64,000 nt of DNA from UBA3946 sp002385755 (GTDB taxonomy: Bacteria; Bacillota_I; Bacilli_A; ML615J-28; CAG-698): the NCBI GenBank assembly GCA_050953085.1, contig JBMNLX010000009.1, forward strand, positions 124,001-188,000, written 5' to 3'. The first letter of the stretch is position 1. Every line of letters begins with the position of its first letter. Made by a program: the position numbers and the translations under genes. This document shows, one piece after another, positions 39,715-48,892 of this stretch. The notes beneath the pieces are model-generated. The model was not told the origin of the DNA. It ran no database searches and was given only the letters and a program-made list of their open reading frames with translations.

Positions 39715-42417
39715 ATGAGAGAGTTTAGAAGGATTTTATCTTTATTGATTATAACGCTTTTACTGTTCGCGTTTATCTCGCCGCCGGTCTCGTCCGCCTA
39801 TGAGCTGGTCCCGATTCCCCGCGCCGGAGGCAACGGCTACGTTACCTACCGGGGCCAGCAGGTCCAGGTGAAAATGCCCGATAAACCCGTGGAAAAAGAA
39901 GCCGAGTTCCGGGCTGTGTGGGTCAGTCCTTTAGTTAGCGATATCGTTTCTTATTCTTCGGCAAGTTCTTACAAGGCGCAGATTTACGAAATATTCGAAG
40001 TCATGGAACATTATAATATGAACGCGCTAATTTTTCACATGCGCATTTTTAACGACGCCCTGTATAAGTCAGACCTTAACCCCGTTTCAAAATACATGGA
40101 CCGGGCCGATTTCGACAAATGGGATCCGATAGCTTGGGTTATCGAGGAATGCCATAAACGCGGCATTGAATTCCACGCCTGGTTGAATCCTTACAGGGTA
40201 TCGTCAAGCACTCCCGCCCAGCCGCTGGCGGAGTACGCCAAGCGGTTCCCGTCCTATAACGTCGCCTCCCGCCCCGAATACTTGCTAACCGGAACAAAAG
40301 GCGTTATTCTCAACCCGGGGGAACCGGTGGTAAGGGCGTTTTTAATCAACACTTGCATGGAAATAATCGAAAATTATGACGTAGACGCCATTCATTTCGA
40401 CGACTATTTCTATATCAGCGGAATCGACGACAGCGCGACCCGGCAAAAATACAATAACGAGGGTCTTTCCGCCGATGATTTCCGCCGGAAACAAGTTGAC
40501 CTTTTTATCGAGGCGTTATCGCAGCGAATCAGAAAATATAACGACGAGACCGGACGCATGGTGCAATTGGGAATCTCGCCGACCGGCATTTACCGCAACG
40601 GCTATTACTCGGCAACCGCGCAATATGACGAAAACGGCAATTTAATCTCGCCTTACGGCTCGAACACTTCGGGTTACGCGCACTACGGGAGTCCGCTTTA
40701 TTCCGACACGAAAAAATGGGTCGACAACGAGTGGATCGATTATATCGTTCCCCAAAGCTACTGGGCGATGGAGCATGTCTCCGCCGGTTACGCCGACGTT
40801 ATCGATTGGTGGGTAAAAGCCCTGAAACACAAAAAGGTTAACCTGTATTTGGGAATGGGGCTCTACATGGCGTCCGATTCGTCCAGCGCCTCCTGGTACA
40901 CTAACCCGCGCGAAGCCGCGAACCAAGTCCAGTACGCGAGCCAATACCCGGAAGTAAGGGGACACGTCATCTTTAGTTATAACCAGGTCCGTTCGGCATA
41001 TAAGTCTGGCGCCGGGCGTTATCACAGCAATATGGAAAACGTGCGGAGCGAGATGTGGAATCGCCCGGCGGTTTTACCGGAATTAAGAAATTACGCCCCG
41101 GTATACTTGCCCGCCCCGGCGAGCCTTAACGCAAGCAAAACCCCGGTCGGTTATCGCCTTGACTTCGCCGTCGTCAAGGACGCCAAGTTTTACGCGATTT
41201 ACCGCGGTTCCGGCGCCCTTGATTTTTCCTCCGCCGAGATAATCGACATCGTCGGCGATATTTCTTCAGGAGGAGTTATTAGTTATATCGATGAGATCGA
41301 TACCGGGAAAAACTACGTATACGGCGTAAAAGCGATATCCGTTAGCAACTCTTTGGGCGCGGGAATTTCGGTTTCCACCCAGGGCGCGGATACGGGCTCC
41401 TTGCTTGATCTGGGTCAAATTACCGATATCGCCGTCCCCGAGGTCGCGCATTTTCATTCGATAATCCGGCTGCGGTGGCTTGAGCTTTCCCATACTTTGG
41501 GCGGCCCGATTTCTTATGACGTATATAAGTCGACGGAAGACGGGAATTGGGAATTGGTGTCGGGCGGGGATTATCAGATCGAAAAAAGCGGTCATAATTG
41601 CACGCTTCAAGTCAAATTGGGCGGCGAAAGCGTCGTTAATTTCAGGATCGACGCCCGAAATCGGATCGGCCGTTCCTCCACATATTTCAGTTTGCTCGCT
41701 AACGAGCGTTTCGACTACCTGCGGAATTTTACCGCCGTCGGCGAAATACACGCCGGATCGGCGATGAATTTCGTATGGACGAAACTTAAAGGCGAGGGGA
41801 TTACATATAAAGTTCAATCTTCGCCCGACGGATATTTTTGGACCGATATTACCTCGGCGGATAATCCCGTTGTCGACGCAGGCGTGAATTGCTTTCAGCC
41901 TTATGTTCTCCCGCCCGGCCGCAACCAGAACTACTACCGGGTTATCGCCGTCACGGACGCGGGAAAAATCGTATCGTCGCCGCTTCTATTGAATTCTTAT
42001 GAAAAAATAGGCGATTTTGCCATTAAAGTCAACGGCGAGCCGTATCAGGGCCCGGTGACGGTCCATGAAAACGACGTCGTTCGCATTACTTGGGATAACC
42101 ACCGGTTCGGCGACGAGGAGGTTTCTTACCAGACGAGGATATCCGCCGACCAAAAAAGTTGGATGCCCTTTAAGCTTCACAATCTTAAAAACACGTTGAC
42201 GCGCCACGGGGATATTTGGGAACAAACCGTTGTTACGGATTTTCGTCATTTTACTTTATACGTTCAAATCGAGGCCTTTACGGACACCGGCAAGAGTTAT
42301 TCGCAGGTCATCGAGCTGCGCGTTCAAATGGAAACTTTGGACGTCGCGCGTCTCGTCGAGTATATCGCCAAGGCGCCCGAACGTTATTTATATAAAACAG
42401 ACATATTCCGAAAATAA
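39715..42417 (+). CDS. Secreted GHL10 (DUF187) glycan-acting protein, second copy
   Basis: A 900-residue paralogue of the protein at 31297. Signal peptide at residues 1-27, then the shared opening with GGNGYVTYRG and a GHL10 barrel (about 60-430): FRAVWVSPLVSDI, LIFHMRIFNDALY, EFHAWLNPYR, AIHFDDYFY, VPQSYWAMEH. In place of InlB repeats the C-terminal 450 residues form several fibronectin-III-like beta domains (PVGYRLDFAVVKDAKFYAIYR and similar). There is no membrane anchor or LPXTG, so it is likely released or bound non-covalently. Ribosome binding site AGAGGAG just upstream. Both copies probably act on cell-wall glycan; substrate not determined. Confidence 0.88.
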   Translation: MREFRRILSLLIITLLLFAFISPPVSSAYELVPIPRAGGNGYVTYRGQQVQVKMPDKPVEKEAEFRAVWVSPLVSDIVSYSSASSYKAQIYEIFEVMEHYNMNALIFHMRIFNDALYKSDLNPVSKYMDRADFDKWDPIAWVIEECHKRGIEFHAWLNPYRVSSSTPAQPLAEYAKRFPSYNVASRPEYLLTGTKGVILNPGEPVVRAFLINTCMEIIENYDVDAIHFDDYFYISGIDDSATRQKYNNEGLSADDFRRKQVDLFIEALSQRIRKYNDETGRMVQLGISPTGIYRNGYYSATAQYDENGNLISPYGSNTSGYAHYGSPLYSDTKKWVDNEWIDYIVPQSYWAMEHVSAGYADVIDWWVKALKHKKVNLYLGMGLYMASDSSSASWYTNPREAANQVQYASQYPEVRGHVIFSYNQVRSAYKSGAGRYHSNMENVRSEMWNRPAVLPELRNYAPVYLPAPASLNASKTPVGYRLDFAVVKDAKFYAIYRGSGALDFSSAEIIDIVGDISSGGVISYIDEIDTGKNYVYGVKAISVSNSLGAGISVSTQGADTGSLLDLGQITDIAVPEVAHFHSIIRLRWLELSHTLGGPISYDVYKSTEDGNWELVSGGDYQIEKSGHNCTLQVKLGGESVVNFRIDARNRIGRSSTYFSLLANERFDYLRNFTAVGEIHAGSAMNFVWTKLKGEGITYKVQSSPDGYFWTDITSADNPVVDAGVNCFQPYVLPPGRNQNYYRVIAVTDAGKIVSSPLLLNSYEKIGDFAIKVNGEPYQGPVTVHENDVVRITWDNHRFGDEEVSYQTRISADQKSWMPFKLHNLKNTLTRHGDIWEQTVVTDFRHFTLYVQIEAFTDTGKSYSQVIELRVQMETLDVARLVEYIAKAPERYLYKTDIFRK

Positions 42418-42525
42418 AAAGAGCGCAAAACCGCTCTTAGCCTGTTGACAAATTCCTTTTTTAATACCGTTTAAAAAAGAAGTTTTTAAATTTGTACCGC
42501 AGTTACAAAATAAGCGGTTTAAAAG

Positions 42526-42560
42526 AAGCGTCTCAACCGAATATTGGCGAGATGCTTTTT
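42526..42560 (+). terminator. Terminator after the second GHL10 gene
   Basis: Stem AAGCGTCTC/GAGATGCTT with one G-T pair (42526-42534 with 42549-42557) followed by T residues. The rest of 42418-42655 holds short A/T-rich sequence and the next terminator. Confidence 0.6.
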
Positions 42561-42583
42561 ATTAATTTTCGCATCACACATTG

Positions 42584-42620
42584 AAAAAAGTTTCATGGAT
42601 AGCCCATCAAACTTTTTTTT
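42584..42620. terminator. Bidirectional terminator between convergent genes
   Basis: Stem AAGTTT-C-ATGG against CCAT-C-AAACTT, with A runs on the left and nine T residues on the right, so it can stop transcripts from both sides, including the XRE gene on the minus strand. Confidence 0.8.
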
Positions 42621-42655
42621 CTTAACCATATTAACAAAAAAACTACCGATTGTTA

Positions 42656-43939
42656 TTATTCTTTACCCCGTTTCAGGATATTGATAACGCCCTTCTTGAT
42701 GATTTGCTCAATGGAGGAATCGGTTACCCTTCCAATCGTGACCTTACCACTGGACTTGATGATGATTGAAGCCTTTTGCGTCGTCACCCCAGCCGCGTCG
42801 ACATCGCCGCTGCCGCTAATGTTGATGTCTAGTTTCCGGCAATAGCCCTTCCCGATTTTGACGTCGCCGTTCCCGGCAACGCGCAGCGTCATTTCTCCGT
42901 CGTCAAGGATATTGGCGATGTCAACTTCCCCGGAGCCGTTAACGTTGACGTTAGAAATGACCGCATTTTCAATTTCCAGCCTGCCAGCGCCGTTGATGGT
43001 GGCGTCCAAGTTTTCGACGGTCTTCCAGTTCAGGTCGCCGGAGCCGTTCACCACGCAGTTGGACGCTTTCGTCTCACCGGCTTCCATCGAGCCGGAACCG
43101 TTTATCATCAGATCGCATGAAGCGAAATCGCGCATTTTGATATTTCCCGAGCCGTTGATGGAGATTTTCCCGCTTTTGAACATGGCGATGTCGGAAACAA
43201 GCTCGCCGCTGCCGTTTACCTTGATCGCCGCAAAGTTGCCGGTTTCGCGCGGCAATTCGATCCTGACGTGGTTGCCGTCATACTTGTCGGCATTATACTC
43301 TTCCTTATCCCTGAAACGGATGATCAGGGTGTCTTGATTGGTCATGACGTCAAGGATGTCGATAAAGGCCGCGTCGCCGCGCGCGCGGACATGGCATTTT
43401 CCGTCTTTTGAACGCGTGATCTCGCATTTGTTGGCGATGACCTCGATATCGATGTTTTCGACGGACACAAACTCGTAATCCGCGGCCGTCTTGGTCAAAT
43501 CGAGGTCTTGGCGCGCGTCGTCAACCGCGAGCAATTTGATTTCGCCCTTTCCCGTGTTGACGACCAGGCGATTGGATAACTCGGCGGAACTTCCGTCCGT
43601 AAATTTAACTCCCGACCCGTCGATTGACGCGACCGTCTTCGTCGAGTAGCAAGCGATATTCTGGAAATGATGGACCAAGGTCATCCCGTCATAGCTTTTC
43701 GGAAAATGGTAATCGGTTTTCGCGTTCTTCCTTTTAAATCCGAAGAGGTCGTTTTCTTCCACGTTAAAGATCGTCGCGATCGTAGGAATGAGAGTAATGT
43801 CGGGATAACTTAAGTCGTTTTCCCATTTTGATACCGCTTGGGCGGTCACGCCGAGTCTGTCGGCGAAATCCCCCTGGGTCATATTTTTCTGTTTGCGCAG
43901 TTTTTGCAGGCGCTGGCCGAAGCCGTCGAAATCAAACAT
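42656..43939 (-). CDS. XRE-type regulator fused to DUF2807 beta-solenoid
   Basis: A 427-residue protein. Residues about 6-62 form a helix-turn-helix of the XRE/Cro family (LRKQKNMTQGDFADRLGVTA, then VSKWENDLSYPDITLI). The rest is a DUF2807-like right-handed beta-solenoid with repeated INGSG, VNGSG and ISGSGDVD turns spaced about 20 residues apart (roughly 255-400). No membrane segment. The ATG at 43939 follows GCGGAGG; a longer frame to 44005 would place the promoter TATAAT (43963-43958) inside the gene. The solenoid is probably a sensor or oligomerisation part; the signal and target are unknown. Confidence 0.85.
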   Translation of the reverse strand: MFDFDGFGQRLQKLRKQKNMTQGDFADRLGVTAQAVSKWENDLSYPDITLIPTIATIFNVEENDLFGFKRKNAKTDYHFPKSYDGMTLVHHFQNIACYSTKTVASIDGSGVKFTDGSSAELSNRLVVNTGKGEIKLLAVDDARQDLDLTKTAADYEFVSVENIDIEVIANKCEITRSKDGKCHVRARGDAAFIDILDVMTNQDTLIIRFRDKEEYNADKYDGNHVRIELPRETGNFAAIKVNGSGELVSDIAMFKSGKISINGSGNIKMRDFASCDLMINGSGSMEAGETKASNCVVNGSGDLNWKTVENLDATINGAGRLEIENAVISNVNVNGSGEVDIANILDDGEMTLRVAGNGDVKIGKGYCRKLDINISGSGDVDAAGVTTQKASIIIKSSGKVTIGRVTDSSIEQIIKKGVINILKRGKE

Positions 43940-43985
43940 TTTATTACCTCCGCATTGATTATACCATAAAATAAAAATTATCAAA

Positions 43986-43998
43986 CAACCATTGGTTG
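43986..43998 (+). repeat. Short inverted repeat upstream of the XRE gene
   Basis: CAACCATTGGTTG has six-base arms around one central base and lies about 20 bases upstream of the -10 box of the XRE gene. It may be its own operator. Apart from this and the terminator at 44223, the stretch 44006-44257 shows nothing. Confidence 0.35.
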
Positions 43999-44222
43999 AA
44001 CTCAACTATAGGTATAATAAATATCTCAATAACAAAAAAACATCCTTCTTTTTTCTATTTTCCGTTGAATCGATAAATGAACAACCGCTTTTAAGCGGGC
44101 CTTGTATGTCGTCGAATTAGTTAACGAAAACGTCGTGATTAAAGATAATCCCTTCCGTTACAAAGAGTTTTTTTTTGCATACCTAAAAATGAAAAATCAT
44201 GATTTATATAGAAATGATACGC

Positions 44223-44253
44223 AAAAAAAGAGCGCTGACTTTGTCAGCGCTCT
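44223..44253 (-). terminator. Terminator of the tetR gene
   Basis: An 11-base-pair perfect stem (44229-44239 with 44243-44253), loop of three bases, and seven T residues on the minus strand (44229-44223). Confidence 0.92.
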
Positions 44254-44257
44254 GTGT

Positions 44258-44797
44258 TTATATGGTTATTTTACTGAAAGTATCGTAGAATTGATAAATC
44301 AAAGTGTGAATCGGCGGCTCGCAGTTTTGTTCGAGCCACTCCTGAAAGACGCCCATCCCGCCGCTCACGATAAAAGAGGCGAACGCTTCCTGGAAGATGC
44401 CGCCTTTTTGCGGGATGTCCTTGTTGGTGCGGATAAAGATTTTTTTCATTTCTTGTTTTAGTTTATTTATGAAGGCTATGTCGCCGTTTTCTCCGAATAT
44501 TTGTTGGAAAAATGTTTTTTTGCCTTTCACATATTCGATGATGTTAATCAAGATTTTATAGTAATCGACGGGATTACTGTATTTTTCGATGATTTTCTTA
44601 ATGTAATCAAGCGCCTCGTTTTCCATCTCTTCCAACAAATCGTAGATGTCGAAATAGTGAAGATAAAAAGTCCCCCGGTTAATATCGGCCTTTTTAGTCA
44701 ACTCGGTGACCGTGATCTTTCGAAAATCTTTTTCGGTCATGAGCGCGACCAAGGCTTCCTTCAATAATTTTCGAGTTTTCCTTACGCGTCTGTCCAT
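44258..44797 (-). CDS. TetR family transcriptional regulator
   Basis: A 179-residue repressor. The N-terminal helix-turn-helix is typical (TRKLLKEALVALMTEKDFRK, then ITVTELTKKADINRGTFYLH). The C-terminal ligand-binding part is short and helical. It is divergent from the MMPL exporter gene at 44966, and a 15-base palindrome lies between them, so it most likely represses that exporter until a ligand binds. Good ribosome binding site (AGGAGG) upstream. Confidence 0.93.
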   Translation of the reverse strand: MDRRVRKTRKLLKEALVALMTEKDFRKITVTELTKKADINRGTFYLHYFDIYDLLEEMENEALDYIKKIIEKYSNPVDYYKILINIIEYVKGKKTFFQQIFGENGDIAFINKLKQEMKKIFIRTNKDIPQKGGIFQEAFASFIVSGGMGVFQEWLEQNCEPPIHTLIYQFYDTFSKITI

Positions 44798-44871
44798 ACA
44801 TCCTCCTTAACAATTAAGAAATAAATGTTCATTAACCGTCAATTCAACGATTATGACGAGTAATAAACATA

Positions 44872-44886
44872 ATCAATGATATTGAT
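44872..44886 (+). promoter_or_regulatory. Candidate TetR operator
   Basis: ATCAATGATATTGAT is a perfect inverted repeat with six-base arms and three central bases, 80 bases before the exporter start and close to a TATACT (44911-44916) that may be its -10 box. Confidence 0.5.
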
Positions 44887-44965
44887 ATTTTATCTTTTCG
44901 TTGCTTATAGTATACTACATATAGAGAAAATAATCAACAATGTGATTATTAAAAAAGGAGGAAAT

Positions 44966-47833
44966 ATGTTTGGAAGATGGAAGTATCTAATTTTGGCGGT
45001 CTTTGCGTTTATAACGATCGCTTGCGGGATAATGATACCTTTTGTCAATATTAACTATGATAATTCGAAATACCTTCCCGCCGACAATAAAATCAAGGAA
45101 GGTCTGGATTTGTTGGAATCGGAATTCGGGAGCTCGGGATATCTACTGGTGATGGTCGAGGGCGTCGCGAACGCGGAACGGATTAACGAGCTGAAGGAAC
45201 TTATTAGCGTCGACGACGTCAACCATATCGACTACCGCGTTAAAGACGATAAAGTCCTGATGCAAGTCGTGCTCGCGGAAAGCGACTACAGCGCCCGGAC
45301 GCAGGAGGCGATCGGAGATATTGTCAAGCGTTTGGACGAGGCGGGATACAATTATTACATGAGCGGGCAATCATATCTCACATACTATTTTAACCAAATG
45401 GTCAAAAAACAATTGCCGCGGATTTTATTGATTATCATCCCGATTGTTTTCTTGATACTAACGTTGATGACGACATCGTTTATCGAGCCGGCGCTGTTCG
45501 CGGTTGTGACGGGCGTCGCGATCGTTCTCGGCATGGGGACCAATATAATCTTTCCGGAGATATCTTATCTCACCTATGCCGTGAGCCCGGTTTTGCAGCT
45601 TGCGCTTTGCATGGATTATTCGATTATCATGTTTAGCCGCTATCGCCATTACCGGAAACAAAATCTTTCCCGGAATGAGGCTCTCACCAAGGCCTGGAAG
45701 ACGTCCTTGGTTCCGGTTCTCGCGAGCAGCCTGACGACGGTCGCCGGGTTCGTTGCCATTATGTTCATGAAATACAGGATTGGCGCCGACGTCGGTTTGG
45801 TTTTAGCAAAGGCGATCTTGTTTTCTTTGATAACCGTTATTTTCATGCTTCCCGCCTTGATTATTTTATTCGACAAACTAATCGAGAAGACGAGTCACCG
45901 GTCGTTCTTTTCGCTCCTTAAAAAAGACAGAGGGGGGCTTAAAGCGGGTTATAATAAATATATTTTCCGCTCGCGTTTTGTTGTCCCGGCCTTGGCCCTA
46001 GTCATTATCGGCGTCGCATTTTTCCTGCAATTGAACACAAAATACATATACAGCGATACCGCCCCCACTTATGACTTGAAAGAAATCAAGGAGAGCCGGG
46101 ATAATATCAAAGATAACTTCGGGCTAAGCAACCAGGCCGTTATCTTAATCAAACGCGACCGCGATATCGTCCCCCTGCTTACGGGTTTGGAAGAGTTACG
46201 GTATGAAGGCGAGAATTACATCACTTCCGTCTTCGCTTATACAAAACAGTATACGAAAGAAGAACTTAAGCACTATTTGAAAGATTATGAGATTGATGAT
46301 GCGACGCTGAATTTGTTGTTCAATTATGTCAACGGTTCCGCTCCCGCGAAAACAACCGTGTCATTTGAGGAAATCGCGGCGTTAATCGACATCGCGCCGG
46401 GGTTTGAAACCGAGCTTTCCGCCGGGGAAATGGCATCGGCATTGTCGGGATTTATCGACGCGGAAGCGGAGGACCTGAGCGTCGCCTATGAGATTATGGG
46501 CGTTGAGAGAACTTCCGTCGTCGCGCTTGTCGGTTTTTTCGCGGGGAGTTACACGCTCTCGGAGAGCGTCTCCCTTATCGGCGATCTCGTCTCGCCCGAG
46601 GAACTCGCGGCGGTGTATCAGGACATGGGCGCGACGGAACTGACGTTAGCCGAGATAACGGGTTATTATAACGCGCTCTTCGCGTCCGACTATAACAAAA
46701 ACGAGATGTTTTTTATCCTTAAAGGGATGGCGTCGGCGGATGAATTGGCGCGGATTTACGCTTTCGCGGAAAAAGACGCGATGACCGTTAAGGAACTGAT
46801 TTTTGTCTTTACCGCTCCTTATGACGAGGGAACGATGAAAATGTTGCTTCCGGAAGTCGCCGGGGAGAAAATATCGGCGGCGTTCGGAGCGCTGGCCGCG
46901 GCCGGAAAACTAAACGGGGACGGAAAAATCACGCTCGGAGAATTCGCCGGGTTCTTGATTGAAAACTATGCCGCGGGCCTGACCGAGGAAGAGATTTCCC
47001 TTTTGCGGGGAAAGACGGAAAAACTCTCGGAAATGGCGGGTTTTGTTGAAAAAATCGCGACAATCGAGAGAATTTATCCCTTGGCTTCCGCCGCGTCCGC
47101 GTTCGATTTATCGCTTTTGAACCAAATTTCCGCCATCGATAGGGAAGCGATAACTTCCCAATTTATGAGCGAAGGCTACCAGCGCGTCATCCTGACGGTT
47201 GATTTGGAAGACGAAAGCGAGACGTCCTTCGGTTTCTTTGCGGAGTTGGAGAACCTGCTTGAAGAAGAGGCGGGCGAATATTACCTAATATCGAGCACGG
47301 CGACTATTATGGCGATTAAGGAATCCTCGAGTCGCGATCATATCGTCACGCTCGCGATTTCCGTCGGGTTGATATTTCTAATCATCGCCTTGTCGTTTAA
47401 ATCGATATTCGTTCCCCTGCTGTTAATCGTCGTGATCCAGGGCGCGATTTTTATCAACATGGCGATAGCAAACGTCGCCGGGACGCGGATAATCTTTCTA
47501 GGTTATTTGATAGTGAACTGCATCCAGCTTGGCGCGACCATCGACTACGGCATTCTTTATACCGACCGATATTTGAGTCACCGCGGGAAGAGTTCCCGCG
47601 CCGAGAGCGTAGCCAACGCCACAAGCGAAGCGCTCCCGACGATTATGACTTCGGGTTTGATCCTCTTTTGCGCCGGAATGGTCTTGTCGGCGGTATCGGG
47701 AATACCGGTCGTCGCCTTAATGGGGCGCCTGATTGGCGTCGGCGGCCTGATTTCCGTCGCCATGATATTATTCGTCTTACCCCAAACATTATTGCTAGCC
47801 GACCGCGTTCTTCTAAAGAAAGGCGCGAAATAA
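44966..47833 (+). CDS. MMPL/RND family exporter
   Basis: A 955-residue membrane transporter with two repeats of a transmembrane helix, a large extracytoplasmic domain and five to six helices. The first repeat includes FAVVTGVAIVLGMGTNIIFP and LQLALCMDYSIIMFSRYRHY (the conserved DYS proton-relay region), the second ATIDYGILYTDRYL. The second extracytoplasmic domain is unusually long (about 430-770) and made of short helical repeats, one with a degenerate EF-hand-like LNGDGKITLGEF. Such proteins export lipids, drugs or fatty acids. ATG 44966 follows AAAGGAGG. Controlled by the divergent TetR protein. Confidence 0.92.
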   Translation: MFGRWKYLILAVFAFITIACGIMIPFVNINYDNSKYLPADNKIKEGLDLLESEFGSSGYLLVMVEGVANAERINELKELISVDDVNHIDYRVKDDKVLMQVVLAESDYSARTQEAIGDIVKRLDEAGYNYYMSGQSYLTYYFNQMVKKQLPRILLIIIPIVFLILTLMTTSFIEPALFAVVTGVAIVLGMGTNIIFPEISYLTYAVSPVLQLALCMDYSIIMFSRYRHYRKQNLSRNEALTKAWKTSLVPVLASSLTTVAGFVAIMFMKYRIGADVGLVLAKAILFSLITVIFMLPALIILFDKLIEKTSHRSFFSLLKKDRGGLKAGYNKYIFRSRFVVPALALVIIGVAFFLQLNTKYIYSDTAPTYDLKEIKESRDNIKDNFGLSNQAVILIKRDRDIVPLLTGLEELRYEGENYITSVFAYTKQYTKEELKHYLKDYEIDDATLNLLFNYVNGSAPAKTTVSFEEIAALIDIAPGFETELSAGEMASALSGFIDAEAEDLSVAYEIMGVERTSVVALVGFFAGSYTLSESVSLIGDLVSPEELAAVYQDMGATELTLAEITGYYNALFASDYNKNEMFFILKGMASADELARIYAFAEKDAMTVKELIFVFTAPYDEGTMKMLLPEVAGEKISAAFGALAAAGKLNGDGKITLGEFAGFLIENYAAGLTEEEISLLRGKTEKLSEMAGFVEKIATIERIYPLASAASAFDLSLLNQISAIDREAITSQFMSEGYQRVILTVDLEDESETSFGFFAELENLLEEEAGEYYLISSTATIMAIKESSSRDHIVTLAISVGLIFLIIALSFKSIFVPLLLIVVIQGAIFINMAIANVAGTRIIFLGYLIVNCIQLGATIDYGILYTDRYLSHRGKSSRAESVANATSEALPTIMTSGLILFCAGMVLSAVSGIPVVALMGRLIGVGGLISVAMILFVLPQTLLLADRVLLKKGAK

Positions 47834-47867
47834 AAAAAACCCTCGCCATGAAACGGGCGGGGGTTTT
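47832..47867. terminator. Bidirectional terminator between exporter and HAD gene
   Basis: AAAACCCTCGCC pairs with GGCGGGGGTTTT with one T-G pair; T runs are present on both strands. Confidence 0.75.
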
Positions 47868-48675
47868 ACAATCTATGAAAATATTTCTTTAAAAAATAAT
47901 AAACGCCGTTGTTTTCGACCGATTTTGTGATATATTTGGCTGTTTTCAACAATTCCGGGTGGCCGTTGGCCATCGCTACGGAAACCGATGCCGAGCCCAA
48001 CAAGTCGATGTCGTTATGGCCGTCGCCAAAGGCGATAATCTTCTTATCGGGAATTCCGTAATAATGAGCGACCTTTTTAAGGGCCTTGCCTTTTGAGGTT
48101 TTGGCGTTATAAACCTCGCCGAGAACCAGGCCGTCGGGGATTGGCCAGAACCTAAGATCGATATTGTCGTGTTTTGATTTAAGGTAAGCGGAGATTTCCT
48201 CCTGTTTGGCGGCCTCGGCGTAAATAATCGCGCCGTTGGGATCGTTATGGAGAATATCTTGGGGATCGCCAATGGCGAGGTTTCCCCCGTCCGCATGAAG
48301 AAATGGCCGAATCTGGTCATCCTTTTTCCATAAATAAATATCGTCCTCAACCTCGCAGAAAACATTGATGATCGCGTCGGACTTTTCTTTAATCAAATCA
48401 ATGATTACTTGCTTATCGATCGTTATTATCGTTTTCGGAAAAAAATAATCGCTCGGGTTGTGGACAAGGGCGCCGTTATAATTGATAATCGGCGTGTCGA
48501 GCTCGAGCATTTCGTATGCCGGTTTAGTCGAGCGGTAAGGACGACCCGTGGCGATAACGACGTAATTTGTTTTCGCGAGTTTTTTCAAATAACGGATGCT
48601 TTTATGGTCGTAGTTGTCGAAATCGGTGACGAGCGTGCCGTCCAAATCAACGGCAATCAAAAAATCTTTGTTCAT
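47866..48675 (-). CDS. HAD superfamily (Cof-type) phosphatase
   Basis: A 269-residue hydrolase of the Cof/YkrA type. Motif I is DLDGTL (residues 10-15, nucleophile Asp10), motif II is VIATGRP near 43-49, and motif III/IV GDGHNDIDLL near 215-224. The cap domain is of the C2 type. Substrates of this family are varied sugar phosphates or cofactors such as FMN. The ATG at 48675 is chosen because CGAGG lies just upstream; a frame starting at 48696 has no such site. Confidence 0.92.
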   Translation of the reverse strand: MNKDFLIAVDLDGTLVTDFDNYDHKSIRYLKKLAKTNYVVIATGRPYRSTKPAYEMLELDTPIINYNGALVHNPSDYFFPKTIITIDKQVIIDLIKEKSDAIINVFCEVEDDIYLWKKDDQIRPFLHADGGNLAIGDPQDILHNDPNGAIIYAEAAKQEEISAYLKSKHDNIDLRFWPIPDGLVLGEVYNAKTSKGKALKKVAHYYGIPDKKIIAFGDGHNDIDLLGSASVSVAMANGHPELLKTAKYITKSVENNGVYYFLKKYFHRL

Positions 48676-48835
48676 GATTAACCTCGCGTTTTTCATAATA
48701 TTATCACAAAACCAAACAAATGTCTAGAAATTAAAAATTATCTTGCGGGAAGGAGGAGAACGACCGCGAAAAAGGCTCGCGCGCAGCCCGGCGGGCGTTT
48801 TTCATTTTTATACTATAAATTGCGTTTAGGTCTTG

Positions 48836-48864
48836 TTGCAATAACATCTGTTTTATAGTAAAAT
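48836..48864 (+). promoter_or_regulatory. Promoter of the 48893 gene and ftsK cluster
   Basis: TTGCAA (48836-48841), 17-base spacer, TAAAAT (48859-48864), 29 bases before the start. Confidence 0.6.
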
Positions 48865-48892
48865 ATAAGTTAGTTAGGAAAAGTGATTTGAT

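Noticed and set aside
46906..46946. EF-hand calcium site in the MMPL exporter
   Set aside because: The first loop position is not aspartate and there is no paired second hand; kept only as a remark.
48700..48835. AAGGAGGAG near 48750 and a GC-rich hairpin near 48785-48800
   Set aside because: No start codon follows the ribosome-binding-like sequence and the hairpin stem is only about four base pairs; no gene or terminator is claimed.
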